NCBI RefSeq assembly: GCF_019443505.1
Contig: NZ_CP080377.1
Span: 1,240,001-1,304,000 of the forward strand
From: Janthinobacterium sp. PAMC25594
GTDB taxonomy: Bacteria; Pseudomonadota; Gammaproteobacteria; Burkholderiales; Burkholderiaceae_D
Direction of reading: 5' to 3'
DNA: 64,000 nt
Part shown: positions 52,434-60,756 of the stretch, piece by piece
How the letters are laid out: every line of letters begins with the position of its first letter
How positions within the stretch are numbered: position 1 is the first letter of the stretch
Position numbers and translations under genes: made by a program
The notes under the pieces: generated by a model
What the model saw: the letters and a program-made list of their open reading frames with translations, nothing else
The model's database searches: none
What the model was told of the DNA's origin: nothing

Positions 52434-52658
52434 TAATCCTACGACTACTCTGCGACACTTTATTTGCGTACTGATGTGCGAGTTGACTGCCCTGTTTTTT
52501 CCGCTGGCGCCAGGGTTTCTGGCGCTGCATGCAGGCATTTGCGCAGGCACCCCGCATTTTTCGGCACGCGGCCCGTATACGAATTAAAATCCTTGGTTTT
52601 TGCCCATAACGACAGTGCGCCGCCACGACCGCGCACGCAAACGAGACTAAGCACCGCC

Positions 52659-54572
52659 ATGAAAATTGATGAAAAAATGGAAGTAGCAGGCAGCGATCCG
52701 GCGGAGCGTTTCAGTGAAGGGCCGCGCCTGCTGGCAGACATCGGCGGCACCAATGCCCGCTTCGTGCTCGAAACGCGCCAGGGCCACCTGGAAGCGGTGG
52801 CCGTGCTGCCCTGCGACGACTACGCTTCGCTGCTCGACGCCATCACCGCGTATATGGATAGCAGCGAGGCGCGTGCCGCCGGTTCGGCGCGCGTGCGCCA
52901 TGCGGCCATCGCCATCGCCAATCCCATCGACGACGACAATATCCGCATGATGAACCATCACTGGTTCTTCTCGATCGAGGCGATGCGCGCCGCGCTGGGC
53001 CTCGACACCCTGCTGGTGGTGAACGACTTCACGGCGCTGGCCATGGCCCTGCCCTATCTGCGGCCCGACCAGCGCCTGCAGATCGGCGGCGGCATGGCGC
53101 GCGCCGACAGCGTCATCGGCCTGCTCGGTTCGGGCACGGGCCTGGGCGTGTCGGGCATGATTCCCGCCGAAGACCGCTGGATCGCGCTGGGCAGCGAAGG
53201 GGGCCACGTCAGCTTCGCCCCCTGCGACCAGCGCGAGATGGATGTGCTGTCCTTCGCCTGGCGCGAACTGTCGCACGTCTCGGCCGAACGCCTCGCCTCC
53301 GGACGCGGACTGGAACTGATCTACCGCGCCCTGTCCGACCGGGCTGGCCTGCATGACGTGCCGCCGCTGCTGGCGGCCGACATCACCAGCCGGGCCCTGA
53401 ACAATGAATGCGACGTGTGCATCGAAGCGGTGGACTGCTTCTGCGCCATCCTCGGCTCCATCGCCGGCAACGTGGCCATGACGCTCGGTGCGCTGGGCGG
53501 CATCTATATAGGCGGGGGCATCGTGCCGCGCCTGGGTCCTTTGTTCGAACGGTCGCAGTTCCGCGCCCGCTTCGAACAGAAGGGCCGCCTGAACGAATAC
53601 CTGGCGCAGATTCCCACCTTTCTGATCACGGCCGAACTGCCCACGTTCCTCGGCATCGCCGCCATCCTGGCGCAAAAGCTCAAGCGTGCCCATTCCGGCG
53701 CACCCGTGCTCGAATCCGTGCGCCAGGCGCGCGGCAGGATGAGCCCATCGGAATGCAAGGTGGCAGACTGGGTGCTGAAGGAGCCGAACGCCATGCTCAC
53801 CTTGCCGATCGCCGAAATCGCCCAGAGGGTCGGCGTGAGCCAGCCGACCGTGATGCGCTTTTGCCGCTCGATCGGCGTGCAGGGCCTGGCCGACTTCAAA
53901 CTGAAGCTGGCGTCCGGCCTGACGGGCGGCGCCATCACGGTGGCGCACTGCCATGTGGAGATCTCGGACTCCGACGCGGAGCTGGCGCGCAAGGTGCTGG
54001 GCAATAACGCCTCGGCCGCGCTGGCGCTGCGCGACATGCTCGATGTAAAGGCGCTGACGGCGGCCATCGAACTGCTGCGCGGCGCGCAGCGCGTGGAATT
54101 GCTGGCCGTGGGCAGCGCCCGCGTGGTGGCCGACGACATGCAGCACAAGCTGCTCAACCTGGGTATCGTCAGCAGCTTCTTTGCCGATCCGCAGGCGCAG
54201 GAAATGAGCGCCGCCATGCTCAAGCCGGGCGACGTGGCGCTGGTCATTTCCCGCTCGGGCGCCCTGCCCGACCTGCTGCGCACCGTCAAGGTGGCGCAGG
54301 GCTGCGGCGCGCGCGTGCTGGCCATTACGGCCAGCGGCTCGCCGCTGGCCAAGCTGGCCGACGTGTTGCTGACCCTGAACCACCCGGAAGGCAACCTCAA
54401 TTTCGTGCCCATGATCGTGCGCCTGCTGCAGCTGATGATGCTCGATATCCTGTCGGTGGGACTGGCGCGGCGCGACACGGCGCAGCGCACCAGCGCCGCC
54501 CAGCTGGAAGAGGGGCAATTGCACGGCATGCGCATCAGCGGCAAGCTGAAATTCGGTGGTCACCTCGAATAA
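52659..54572 (+). CDS. glk: Bifunctional glucokinase / RpiR-type transcriptional regulator
   Basis: This 637-residue fusion has a glucokinase domain (about 20-345: LLADIGGTNARFVLETRQ, VVNDFTALAMALP, LLGSGTGLGVSGMI, LGSEGGHVSFAPCDQ). It is joined to an RpiR regulator (about 355-637). The regulator has a helix-turn-helix (IAEIAQRVGVSQPTVMRFCRSIGVQGLADFKLKLASG) and a SIS domain (RVELLAVGSARVVADDMQ). The kinase makes glucose 6-phosphate; the SIS domain may sense this or a later hexose phosphate. Such fusions are known in Burkholderia and relatives. The ATG at 52659 fits the domain start, with a weak ribosome site. It is divergent from the porin-gts genes. Confidence 0.93.
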   Translation: MKIDEKMEVAGSDPAERFSEGPRLLADIGGTNARFVLETRQGHLEAVAVLPCDDYASLLDAITAYMDSSEARAAGSARVRHAAIAIANPIDDDNIRMMNHHWFFSIEAMRAALGLDTLLVVNDFTALAMALPYLRPDQRLQIGGGMARADSVIGLLGSGTGLGVSGMIPAEDRWIALGSEGGHVSFAPCDQREMDVLSFAWRELSHVSAERLASGRGLELIYRALSDRAGLHDVPPLLAADITSRALNNECDVCIEAVDCFCAILGSIAGNVAMTLGALGGIYIGGGIVPRLGPLFERSQFRARFEQKGRLNEYLAQIPTFLITAELPTFLGIAAILAQKLKRAHSGAPVLESVRQARGRMSPSECKVADWVLKEPNAMLTLPIAEIAQRVGVSQPTVMRFCRSIGVQGLADFKLKLASGLTGGAITVAHCHVEISDSDAELARKVLGNNASAALALRDMLDVKALTAAIELLRGAQRVELLAVGSARVVADDMQHKLLNLGIVSSFFADPQAQEMSAAMLKPGDVALVISRSGALPDLLRTVKVAQGCGARVLAITASGSPLAKLADVLLTLNHPEGNLNFVPMIVRLLQLMMLDILSVGLARRDTAQRTSAAQLEEGQLHGMRISGKLKFGGHLE

Positions 54573-55644
54573 GGCGGCGCACGCCGCCCCCGATACAACC
54601 AGCGGCGCCACCGTGCATGACGTGGCGCGCGTGGCCGGCGTGTCGGCCATGACGGTGTCGCGCGTGATCAACGGACGCGCCAGCGTCAGCGCGGCCACGC
54701 GCGACAAGGTCGAGGCGGCGATCGCCAGCCTGCACTACCAGCCCAACCTGGCGGCCAGGGCGGCCCGCACGGGTACCTTGCGCATTGGCCTCTTGTACAG
54801 CAATCCCAGCGCCGCCTTCCTCAGCGAATTTCTCGTCGGCGCCATGGATCAATGCCGCCAGGGCGGCGGCCAGCTGCTGCTCGAACGCTGCGAAGACATC
54901 GACAGCCAGCGCGCCGGCATCGCCTGCCTGGTGGCGGCCGGCGTGGACGGCATCCTGGTGCCGCCGCCCCTGTGTGATTCGCCCACAGTGCTGGCGCAGC
55001 TGAATCAGATGGGCATCCCCGCCATCGCCGTGGCCACGGCGCGCCCCTCGCCCGATGTGTCGGCCGTGCGCATCGACGATTACGAGGGCGCGCTGGCCAT
55101 GACGCGCCATTTGCTCGCGCTGGGCCACCGCGACATCGGCTTCATCGAGGGCGATCCGGCGCACACGCCCGCCCTGCTGCGCCGCCAGGCCTTCGAAGAC
55201 GCCATGCGCGAAGCGCACTTGCCACTGCCGCCGCACAGGGTGGCGCAAGGCTATTTTACGTATCGCTCGGGACTGGATGCGGCGCGCCAGCTGCTGGCGC
55301 AAACACCGCGCCCCAGCGCCATCTTCGCCAGCAACGACGACATGGCCGCCGCCACCCTGGCCGTGGCGCACGGCATGGGCTTGCAGGTGCCGGCCGAATT
55401 GAGCGTGTGCGGCTTCGACGACACGCCCGTCGCCACCACCGTCTGGCCCGAGCTGACCACCATCCACCAGCCCATCGCCGACATGGCGCGCGCCGCCGTC
55501 AGCCTCGTCATCGACGAGATACGCCAGCGCCGCGCGGGAGAACCGGCGCCCGCCACGCATCGCCTGATGGAATTTACCCTGGTCGAGCGCGCATCGTCGG
55601 GTGTGTATGCGCCGCTGGCGGCAAAGGGCCAGCACAGATCTTGA
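54556..55644 (+). CDS. LacI family transcriptional regulator
   Basis: This 362-residue regulator has an N-terminal LacI helix-turn-helix (about 19-70: TVHDVARVAGVSAMTVSRVINGRASVSAATRDKVEAAI). The hinge helix YQPNLAARAARTG and a periplasmic-binding-protein-like effector domain with SNDDMAAATLAVAHGMGLQVP follow. The GTG start at 54556 overlaps the end of the glucokinase fusion by 17 bases, so the two are likely co-translated. A LacI-type palindrome lies 4 kb away, before the sugar isomerase gene, and is its most obvious target in the window. Confidence 0.92.
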   Translation: MVTSNKAAHAAPDTTSGATVHDVARVAGVSAMTVSRVINGRASVSAATRDKVEAAIASLHYQPNLAARAARTGTLRIGLLYSNPSAAFLSEFLVGAMDQCRQGGGQLLLERCEDIDSQRAGIACLVAAGVDGILVPPPLCDSPTVLAQLNQMGIPAIAVATARPSPDVSAVRIDDYEGALAMTRHLLALGHRDIGFIEGDPAHTPALLRRQAFEDAMREAHLPLPPHRVAQGYFTYRSGLDAARQLLAQTPRPSAIFASNDDMAAATLAVAHGMGLQVPAELSVCGFDDTPVATTVWPELTTIHQPIADMARAAVSLVIDEIRQRRAGEPAPATHRLMEFTLVERASSGVYAPLAAKGQHRS

Positions 55645-55666
55645 TGCTGCCAGAACAGGCGAGGCC

Positions 55667-57307
55667 CTACAGCGCCTCGGTCAAGGCGGAGCTGCCGATG
55701 GAGGTGATGGCATAACCGTTGCGGCCAGCGCTCTTTGCCTTGTAAAGCGCCGTATCGGCCGCCGTCAACAATGCCCCTGCCGTCGTATCGCCCTGGGCGC
55801 TGAACGCCAGGCCGACACTGGTGGCGACATGCAGACCGATACCGCCGCAATCAAAGTGCACGACCATCTCTTGCACGATTTTCTTGCCCAGTATCGCGAG
55901 CTCGGACTGATCATTCAGTTGTTCAAAAATGATGACAAACTCGTCGCCTGCAAGGCGCGCTACCGTGTCCGAGGCCCGGATGCAAGCTTTGAGCCGTTTG
56001 GCAAATTCAATCAACACCAGGTCGCCGATGCCATGCCCATAGGTATCATTTATTTTTTTAAAATAATCGATATCCAGATAGGCCAGCGCCAGACCCGTAC
56101 CCGCGCGCCGGGCACGCGTCAATGCCGCGGCCAGCGCCTCGTCAAACATGCGCCTGTTGTGCAGGCCGGTCAGCATGTCGGTACGCGCCAGAGCAGCGAG
56201 GTTGCTCTCCGCGGCTTCCCTCTGCAGCGACAGCGCATAGAATGCACGGCTCAGTTTTCCGAACTCGTCTTTGCGGGCGATATCAAACACCGCAATATCG
56301 GCATGGCCGGAGCGTATGCTCGCCACATGCCGGCCCAGATCGCCCAAGGGACGCAAGAGCAGCATCACCGCGAGCCAGCCGGCACAACCGGCCAGCAAGG
56401 CGACACCGGACGAAGCAATGATGACTTGGGCATAAATATCGGTGATCGGCGTGAATGCCTCGCTTTCAGGGTAGACGGCACCGATGATCCAATCGGCCGC
56501 ATGCAAGTGCTTGTACGTGATAATGGCCTGCACGCCCTGCTTGGTTTTACCTTGCGTCCAACCGTCGAATCCCCGTAATGCGGCCAGCGTAGAAGGCGTT
56601 ACGCCGCCCGTTTCATCATGCACCCGCTTCAGGACGCGCGCCGGGTCCGGGTGGTGAAGTATCGTGCCGTCGTCGGTCAGCATGAACAGATAACCGCTCT
56701 TGCCCGGCTTGAGCTGCTCCCACTGGCCAAAAAATGTCGGGCTTTGCAAATTGATACCGCCAGCGATCATATACAACAATTTGCCGGCTGCGTCATAGAT
56801 CGGTTCGGTTACCAGCACAATGGGCTTGCCCGACAGCTGGCTCTTGAATGGACGCGATATCACGCCTTCCCTGAGTTTCACGGTATCGATAAAATACTCC
56901 CGCGCGGCGAAATTGAGCGTGCCGACCACGCGCCGGTCATTCATGCTGGCAATCAATTTCCCCGTAGCATCAAAAGCGACGAGATTGAAAAATTCCTCGC
57001 GCAGGGTTGGATGCTTTTCAATAAATGCCTGCATCCGCTGCAGATGTTCAACCACATCCGCGGGTAGCCCTTCCGCCAGCACCCTGAGCAGTGCTTTCTT
57101 CGCATTCAAGTCTTCGTCGATATACGCCGCCGCACTGGTCAGCAAGGCATATTGCTGATTGCCGATGACCGATACCATCTGCCCTTGCTCGACAGACAGC
57201 GATGTGAGCGCAACAGAACCCGTCGCGCACAGCACCAGCACGCCCACGAGCACCGTCATCTTGAATTTGAAGCTCCTGGGATTGAACAACATCCAGATCT
57301 TATGCAT
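55667..57307 (-). CDS. Membrane diguanylate cyclase with Cache sensor
   Basis: This protein of about 546 residues has TM1 (about 16-36), a periplasmic Cache-like domain (about 45-285, with RRVVGTLNFAAREYFIDTVK and GINLQSPTFFGQW). TM2 (about 295-318), HAMP-like region and a C-terminal GGDEF domain (about 375-540) follow. The active-site signature is AGDEF, preceded at five residues by RASD, an intact I-site for product inhibition. It should make cyclic di-GMP from GTP in response to an external ligand. The ATG at 57307 follows AAGGA. It sits between the LacI gene and the sugar kinase gene, on the kinase's strand. Confidence 0.92.
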   Translation of the reverse strand: MHKIWMLFNPRSFKFKMTVLVGVLVLCATGSVALTSLSVEQGQMVSVIGNQQYALLTSAAAYIDEDLNAKKALLRVLAEGLPADVVEHLQRMQAFIEKHPTLREEFFNLVAFDATGKLIASMNDRRVVGTLNFAAREYFIDTVKLREGVISRPFKSQLSGKPIVLVTEPIYDAAGKLLYMIAGGINLQSPTFFGQWEQLKPGKSGYLFMLTDDGTILHHPDPARVLKRVHDETGGVTPSTLAALRGFDGWTQGKTKQGVQAIITYKHLHAADWIIGAVYPESEAFTPITDIYAQVIIASSGVALLAGCAGWLAVMLLLRPLGDLGRHVASIRSGHADIAVFDIARKDEFGKLSRAFYALSLQREAAESNLAALARTDMLTGLHNRRMFDEALAAALTRARRAGTGLALAYLDIDYFKKINDTYGHGIGDLVLIEFAKRLKACIRASDTVARLAGDEFVIIFEQLNDQSELAILGKKIVQEMVVHFDCGGIGLHVATSVGLAFSAQGDTTAGALLTAADTALYKAKSAGRNGYAITSIGSSALTEAL

Positions 57308-57539
57308 GCGGACTTCCTTCTCAGCGCCCATGCTCTGTAAAGCGCACAGCTCCGGCCAGGTGGCGCCACGCATGGCACTGGAAGGAACGGCATACTGGTC
57401 AGCGAATGGCCTGGAGCCTGGCCCCGCGGACGAATACCGTTCCCGGGACAGGCTCTTGACATGGCGAGAGAGCAAATCTTACGCCTATTCTGGCAAGAAG
57501 GGCGCCCTGGCGCCGCTGAATACGCACACGCTGCCCACA

Positions 57540-58460
57540 TCATCCCAATATAGTGCGCTCCAGCAACGATTCCACCAATTGCACCGATGGCGGGGCGCCG
57601 CCGGCCGCCAGGCAGGCGCCCGCCCCCGCCGCGACGGCGAAGCGCAAGTGCTGGCCGCCGTCGGCCTCTGGGCGGTACATCAGGCTGTACAGCAAGCCGC
57701 CGATGCTGGCGTCGCCCGCCCCCACCGAGTCGACCACTTCGATGACGGGCGGCGCCGCCCGCCATGCCTGCTCGCCCCGGTACAGGGCGGCGCCCTGCGC
57801 GCCGCGCGTATACAAATACGTGGCGTGCGGATTCCAGCCGCGCAGCACGGCAAACGCGCCATCGATGTCGTCGTGGCGGAACAGGCCCGCCAGGTCTTCG
57901 TCCGACACTTTGATCACGTCAGCCAGCTCCGTCATGCGGCGCAGGGTGGCGTCGTAGCGTTCATCCATCATGATGCGGAAATTCGGGTCATAGCTGATCT
58001 TGACGCCGGCCGCCTTGAGTTCCCGCGCCAGCGCCACCAGCTTGCCGGCCAGCGGTTCGCGCGCCAGGCTGATGCCGCCGAAATGCACCCATTGCGCGCC
58101 CTGCATCCAGCCGGCAGGCAGCTGCGCCGCGTCGAAATGCAGGTCGGCGCTGTCGTCGCCGATGAAGTAATACGTGGGCGGATGCAGTTCATGCACGATG
58201 GCCAGCAGCGGCGACTTCGCGCGGCGCTGCAAGAAACGCATGTCCAGGCCCGCTACCTCGGTGGCAGCGGCCAGCGCGTCGCCAAAGACGTCGAGGCTGA
58301 CGGCGCCGGCAAAGGCGCTGGGCACGCCCAGGCGCGCCATCACGCGCGCCACGTTCCAGGTCGAACCGCCCACCTGGCTGCTCCACTGGTCGCTGCCGGT
58401 GCGCAGCATGTCCGTCAGCGCTTCGCCGGCCGACACAAAGGAAGGGAAAGGGGCGCTCAT
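57540..58460 (-). CDS. PfkB family carbohydrate kinase (probable fructokinase)
   Basis: This 306-residue ribokinase-family enzyme has GGSTWNVARVMARLG near the N-terminus. The catalytic-base and ATP site is DSVGAGDASIGGLLYSL. A PfkB N-terminal segment (FVSAGEALTDML) matches fructokinases of this group. It probably phosphorylates D-fructose to fructose 6-phosphate. It is translationally coupled to the AGE-family isomerase gene (ATGA overlap), which would supply fructose from mannose. Other hexoses or ketoses cannot be excluded. Confidence 0.88.
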   Translation of the reverse strand: MSAPFPSFVSAGEALTDMLRTGSDQWSSQVGGSTWNVARVMARLGVPSAFAGAVSLDVFGDALAAATEVAGLDMRFLQRRAKSPLLAIVHELHPPTYYFIGDDSADLHFDAAQLPAGWMQGAQWVHFGGISLAREPLAGKLVALARELKAAGVKISYDPNFRIMMDERYDATLRRMTELADVIKVSDEDLAGLFRHDDIDGAFAVLRGWNPHATYLYTRGAQGAALYRGEQAWRAAPPVIEVVDSVGAGDASIGGLLYSLMYRPEADGGQHLRFAVAAGAGACLAAGGAPPSVQLVESLLERTILG

Positions 58461-59671
58461 GCTGCACCTTTGAGCACGTTCAGCACTTCATAGCAGGCGC
58501 CCATGGTGTGGTAATCGACCTTGCCGGCCGGGCTTTTCTCGTTGCTGATTTTTTGGTTCTCGGGCGTCAAAATGCGGTACCAGGCGCCGTGTTCGTGGTC
58601 GACGAAGTGCGTCCAGCTGTAATCCCAGATCTTGTCGTAGCTGCGCCAGTAGGCGTCGTCGCCCGTGCGCGTGGCCAGCACGGCGGCGGCGGCGAAGCTT
58701 TCCGCCTGCACCCAGAAGTATTTGTCGCCGTCGCAGATTTCATCGTGCGGGCCGAAACCGTAGTGGATGCCGCCATGCGCGCCATCCCACGCCTTGGCCA
58801 GGGCCGTGTCGTACAGGGCGCGCGCGCGCGGCAGCAGCCAGTCGGACGGACCGGCCATGAACCGGCTGTGGCGCTCCATGATCAGCAGCAGCTTGGCCCA
58901 TTCCGTGAAGTGGCCGGGCTGGTAACCCCAGGGACGGAAGATATTGCTCTTGTCGTGCAGGTTGTAATCCCAGTCGATAGCCCAGTCGGGTTTGTAGTGC
59001 TCCCAGATCATGCCGTTCGCCAGACCCGCCTGGCGCACGGTGATGTTGTGCGCCAAGGTTTCGGCGCGGTGCAGATATCTCGCTTCGCCCGTCGCCTCGA
59101 ACGCGGCCAGCATGGCTTCGCAGGCGTGCATATTGGCGTTCTGGCCCCGGTAGCCGTCAAGCGTGGCCCAGTCGGCGCTGGCCACGTCCGCATACAGGCC
59201 ATGTTCGGGCAGCCAGAAGCGCTGTTCCATCAACTCGAACGTTTCGTCCAGATACGCGCGCGCTTCCGTCATCCCCGCCTGCAGCGCGTGAGCATACGCG
59301 AGCAGCACGAAGGCCAGGCCGTAGCAGTGGTTGGCGCCGTCTTCCACCGTCTTGGCGCCGTCTTGCCATGTCAGTTGCCAGGCGTAGCCGCCCGTGGCCG
59401 GGTCGCGGTGCACGTCGCGCAAGAAGGCCACGCCGTGGCGCAGCGCCGCCTGGTAATCGTCGTCGCCGAAGTGGCGGTAAGCCATGGCGTAATTGAAGAT
59501 GAAGCGCGTGCTGCTGACCAGGTGGCGCGTGGCCGCGTCGTACACCGTGCCGTCGTCGAGGAAGAAGTGATAAAAGCCGCCGCTCGCATCGATGGCGCGC
59601 GGGTGATAAAAGTGCATCGTGTGCAGGATGTGCCCTTCGAGCATTTGCCTGGAGCGGAAATCGGGATTCAT
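58457..59671 (-). CDS. AGE-family sugar epimerase/isomerase (probable mannose isomerase)
   Basis: This 404-residue (alpha/alpha)6-barrel enzyme is of the N-acylglucosamine 2-epimerase family. Stretches include GGFYHFFLDDG, STRFIFNYAMAYRHFGD, ANMHACEAMLAAFEATG, WGYQPGHFTEWAKLL and a C-terminal KVDYHTMGACYEVLN, carrying the catalytic His residues. The details resemble D-mannose isomerase or YihS-type ketose-aldose isomerases more than GlcNAc epimerase. With the adjacent fructokinase it would turn mannose into fructose 6-phosphate. A perfect palindromic operator lies just upstream. Confidence 0.88.
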   Translation of the reverse strand: MNPDFRSRQMLEGHILHTMHFYHPRAIDASGGFYHFFLDDGTVYDAATRHLVSSTRFIFNYAMAYRHFGDDDYQAALRHGVAFLRDVHRDPATGGYAWQLTWQDGAKTVEDGANHCYGLAFVLLAYAHALQAGMTEARAYLDETFELMEQRFWLPEHGLYADVASADWATLDGYRGQNANMHACEAMLAAFEATGEARYLHRAETLAHNITVRQAGLANGMIWEHYKPDWAIDWDYNLHDKSNIFRPWGYQPGHFTEWAKLLLIMERHSRFMAGPSDWLLPRARALYDTALAKAWDGAHGGIHYGFGPHDEICDGDKYFWVQAESFAAAAVLATRTGDDAYWRSYDKIWDYSWTHFVDHEHGAWYRILTPENQKISNEKSPAGKVDYHTMGACYEVLNVLKGAA

Positions 59672-59685
59672 GGGTCTCTCATGAT

Positions 59686-59703
59686 ATTGTTATCGATAAC
59701 AAT
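59686..59703 (-). promoter_or_regulatory. Perfect LacI-type operator upstream of the isomerase gene
   Basis: ATTGTTATCGATAACAAT is a perfect 18-base palindrome with a central CG, the form typical of LacI/GalR-family operators. It lies 14 bases upstream of the isomerase start codon, where bound repressor would block initiation. Confidence 0.85.
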
Positions 59704-59739
59704 GATGATAGCATGCCGTCTTCACGCCGTCATGCCCGC

Positions 59740-60756
59740 TCAAGGGGTCTTGGCCAGCCTGAGCTTTTCGCGCCACAGTGCCGCCTGCACGGGGTCGGCC
59801 GCCTGTTCCAGCTCGCCCTTGTCGTACACCTTGACCAGCCGTTCCATCGCTTCAACGTCGCCCTGCTTCGCCGCCAGCAGATACAGCGCGAAGGGCTTGG
59901 GCGCCGGCCCTTGCCGGGTGGCTCCGCCACGGCCCTGCTCCAGCAGCCGCGCGAAGCCCGTCTGGCCCGGCGGGCTCTTGGCGATGGCCGCCATTTCATA
60001 CCAGCCCAGGGCACCCTCGTCGCTCTGCGGCACGCCCTGCCCCACTTCATATGAATAGGCGACATTGTTCAAGCCCGGTGGATCGAGCGCCTTGGCCGCC
60101 CGCATGTACCAGCCAAATGCTTGCTTGCGCTGCGCGTCATCGTGTGCCGTCATCATCAGGCGGTAGCCGATTTCATTGTAGGCGGGAATAAAACCGTTTT
60201 CGGCGTAGAACTTCAGCCAGTGCAGTGCGTGCGCCTGTTCTGCCGGGCTGCTGTGGATGTTTTCGAAATGCTGGGCCACCATGAAGTTGGCCAGTTCCAC
60301 GCCTTGCGCGGCGCCCTTGCGCGACCAGTATTCGCCCAGTTTGCGGTCCACCGCCATGCCCTGGCCATTCGTATACGCCACGCCGAGGAATGCCTGCGCC
60401 GGACCATAGCCGCCTTCGGCCGATTTCTGCATCCATGCCAGGCCCGCGTCGACGTCGCGCGGCGCGCCCTCGCCCTCGTGCAGCATCTGCGCCAGCTCCA
60501 GCTGGGCGGCCGTATCTCCGCCTTCGGCGGCGCGGCGCGTCTTCTCATAGGCGGCGACCTTCTCCGGCGACAGGTCGGCCGGACGGTTGATCACGGCCTG
60601 CACTCTGGCGCGCATGTCGTCGAGGCCGGACATGTCGAATTCGGCCAGCGCCGGATGCTGGCGCGGCGCCGCTTCGGCGGCTGGCTGCGCCAGCACGGGC
60701 TGCGCCAGCACGGGCTGCGCCAGCGCCAGGGTCAATAACAATACGATGGTCTTCAT
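59740..60756 (-). CDS. Exported Sel1-repeat protein (downstream copy)
   Basis: This 338-residue protein has a signal peptide (IVLLLTLALA) followed by several Sel1-type repeats of about 36 residues. Examples are AQLELAQMLHEGEGAPRDVDAGLAWMQKSAEGGYGPAQAFLGVAY, and later NNVAYSYEVGQGVPQSDEGALGWYEMAA. Sel1 repeats are TPR-like scaffolds for protein contacts, and no enzymatic role is expected. The segment after the signal contains three copies of the five-residue unit PVLAQ. The start overlaps the stop of the upstream paralogue (ATGA). Confidence 0.85.
   Translation of the reverse strand: MKTIVLLLTLALAQPVLAQPVLAQPAAEAAPRQHPALAEFDMSGLDDMRARVQAVINRPADLSPEKVAAYEKTRRAAEGGDTAAQLELAQMLHEGEGAPRDVDAGLAWMQKSAEGGYGPAQAFLGVAYTNGQGMAVDRKLGEYWSRKGAAQGVELANFMVAQHFENIHSSPAEQAHALHWLKFYAENGFIPAYNEIGYRLMMTAHDDAQRKQAFGWYMRAAKALDPPGLNNVAYSYEVGQGVPQSDEGALGWYEMAAIAKSPPGQTGFARLLEQGRGGATRQGPAPKPFALYLLAAKQGDVEAMERLVKVYDKGELEQAADPVQAALWREKLRLAKTP
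60683..60727 (-). repeat. 15-base tandem repeat in the Sel1 protein leader
   Basis: Two exact copies of GGCTGCGCCAGCACG and a third copy differing only at its end run head to tail (60683-60697, 60698-60712, 60713-60727). They encode repeated PVLAQ around the signal-peptide cleavage region. Because 15 is a multiple of three, copy-number change would keep the frame. Confidence 0.85.

Larger units (their letters stand above)
52314..52658. other. Divergent promoter region, porin/glucokinase
   Basis: This 345-base gap holds the porin promoter and a palindrome (listed separately). The segment about 52380-52440 is strongly AT-rich. The right part, about 52460-52658, is GC-rich and open in several frames, but nothing there resembles a protein family. 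I could not locate a convincing promoter for the glucokinase fusion. Confidence 0.5.

Noticed and set aside
52647..54707. A 686-codon minus-strand frame over the glucokinase fusion
   Set aside because: No recognisable domain, while the plus strand has both glucokinase and RpiR motifs.
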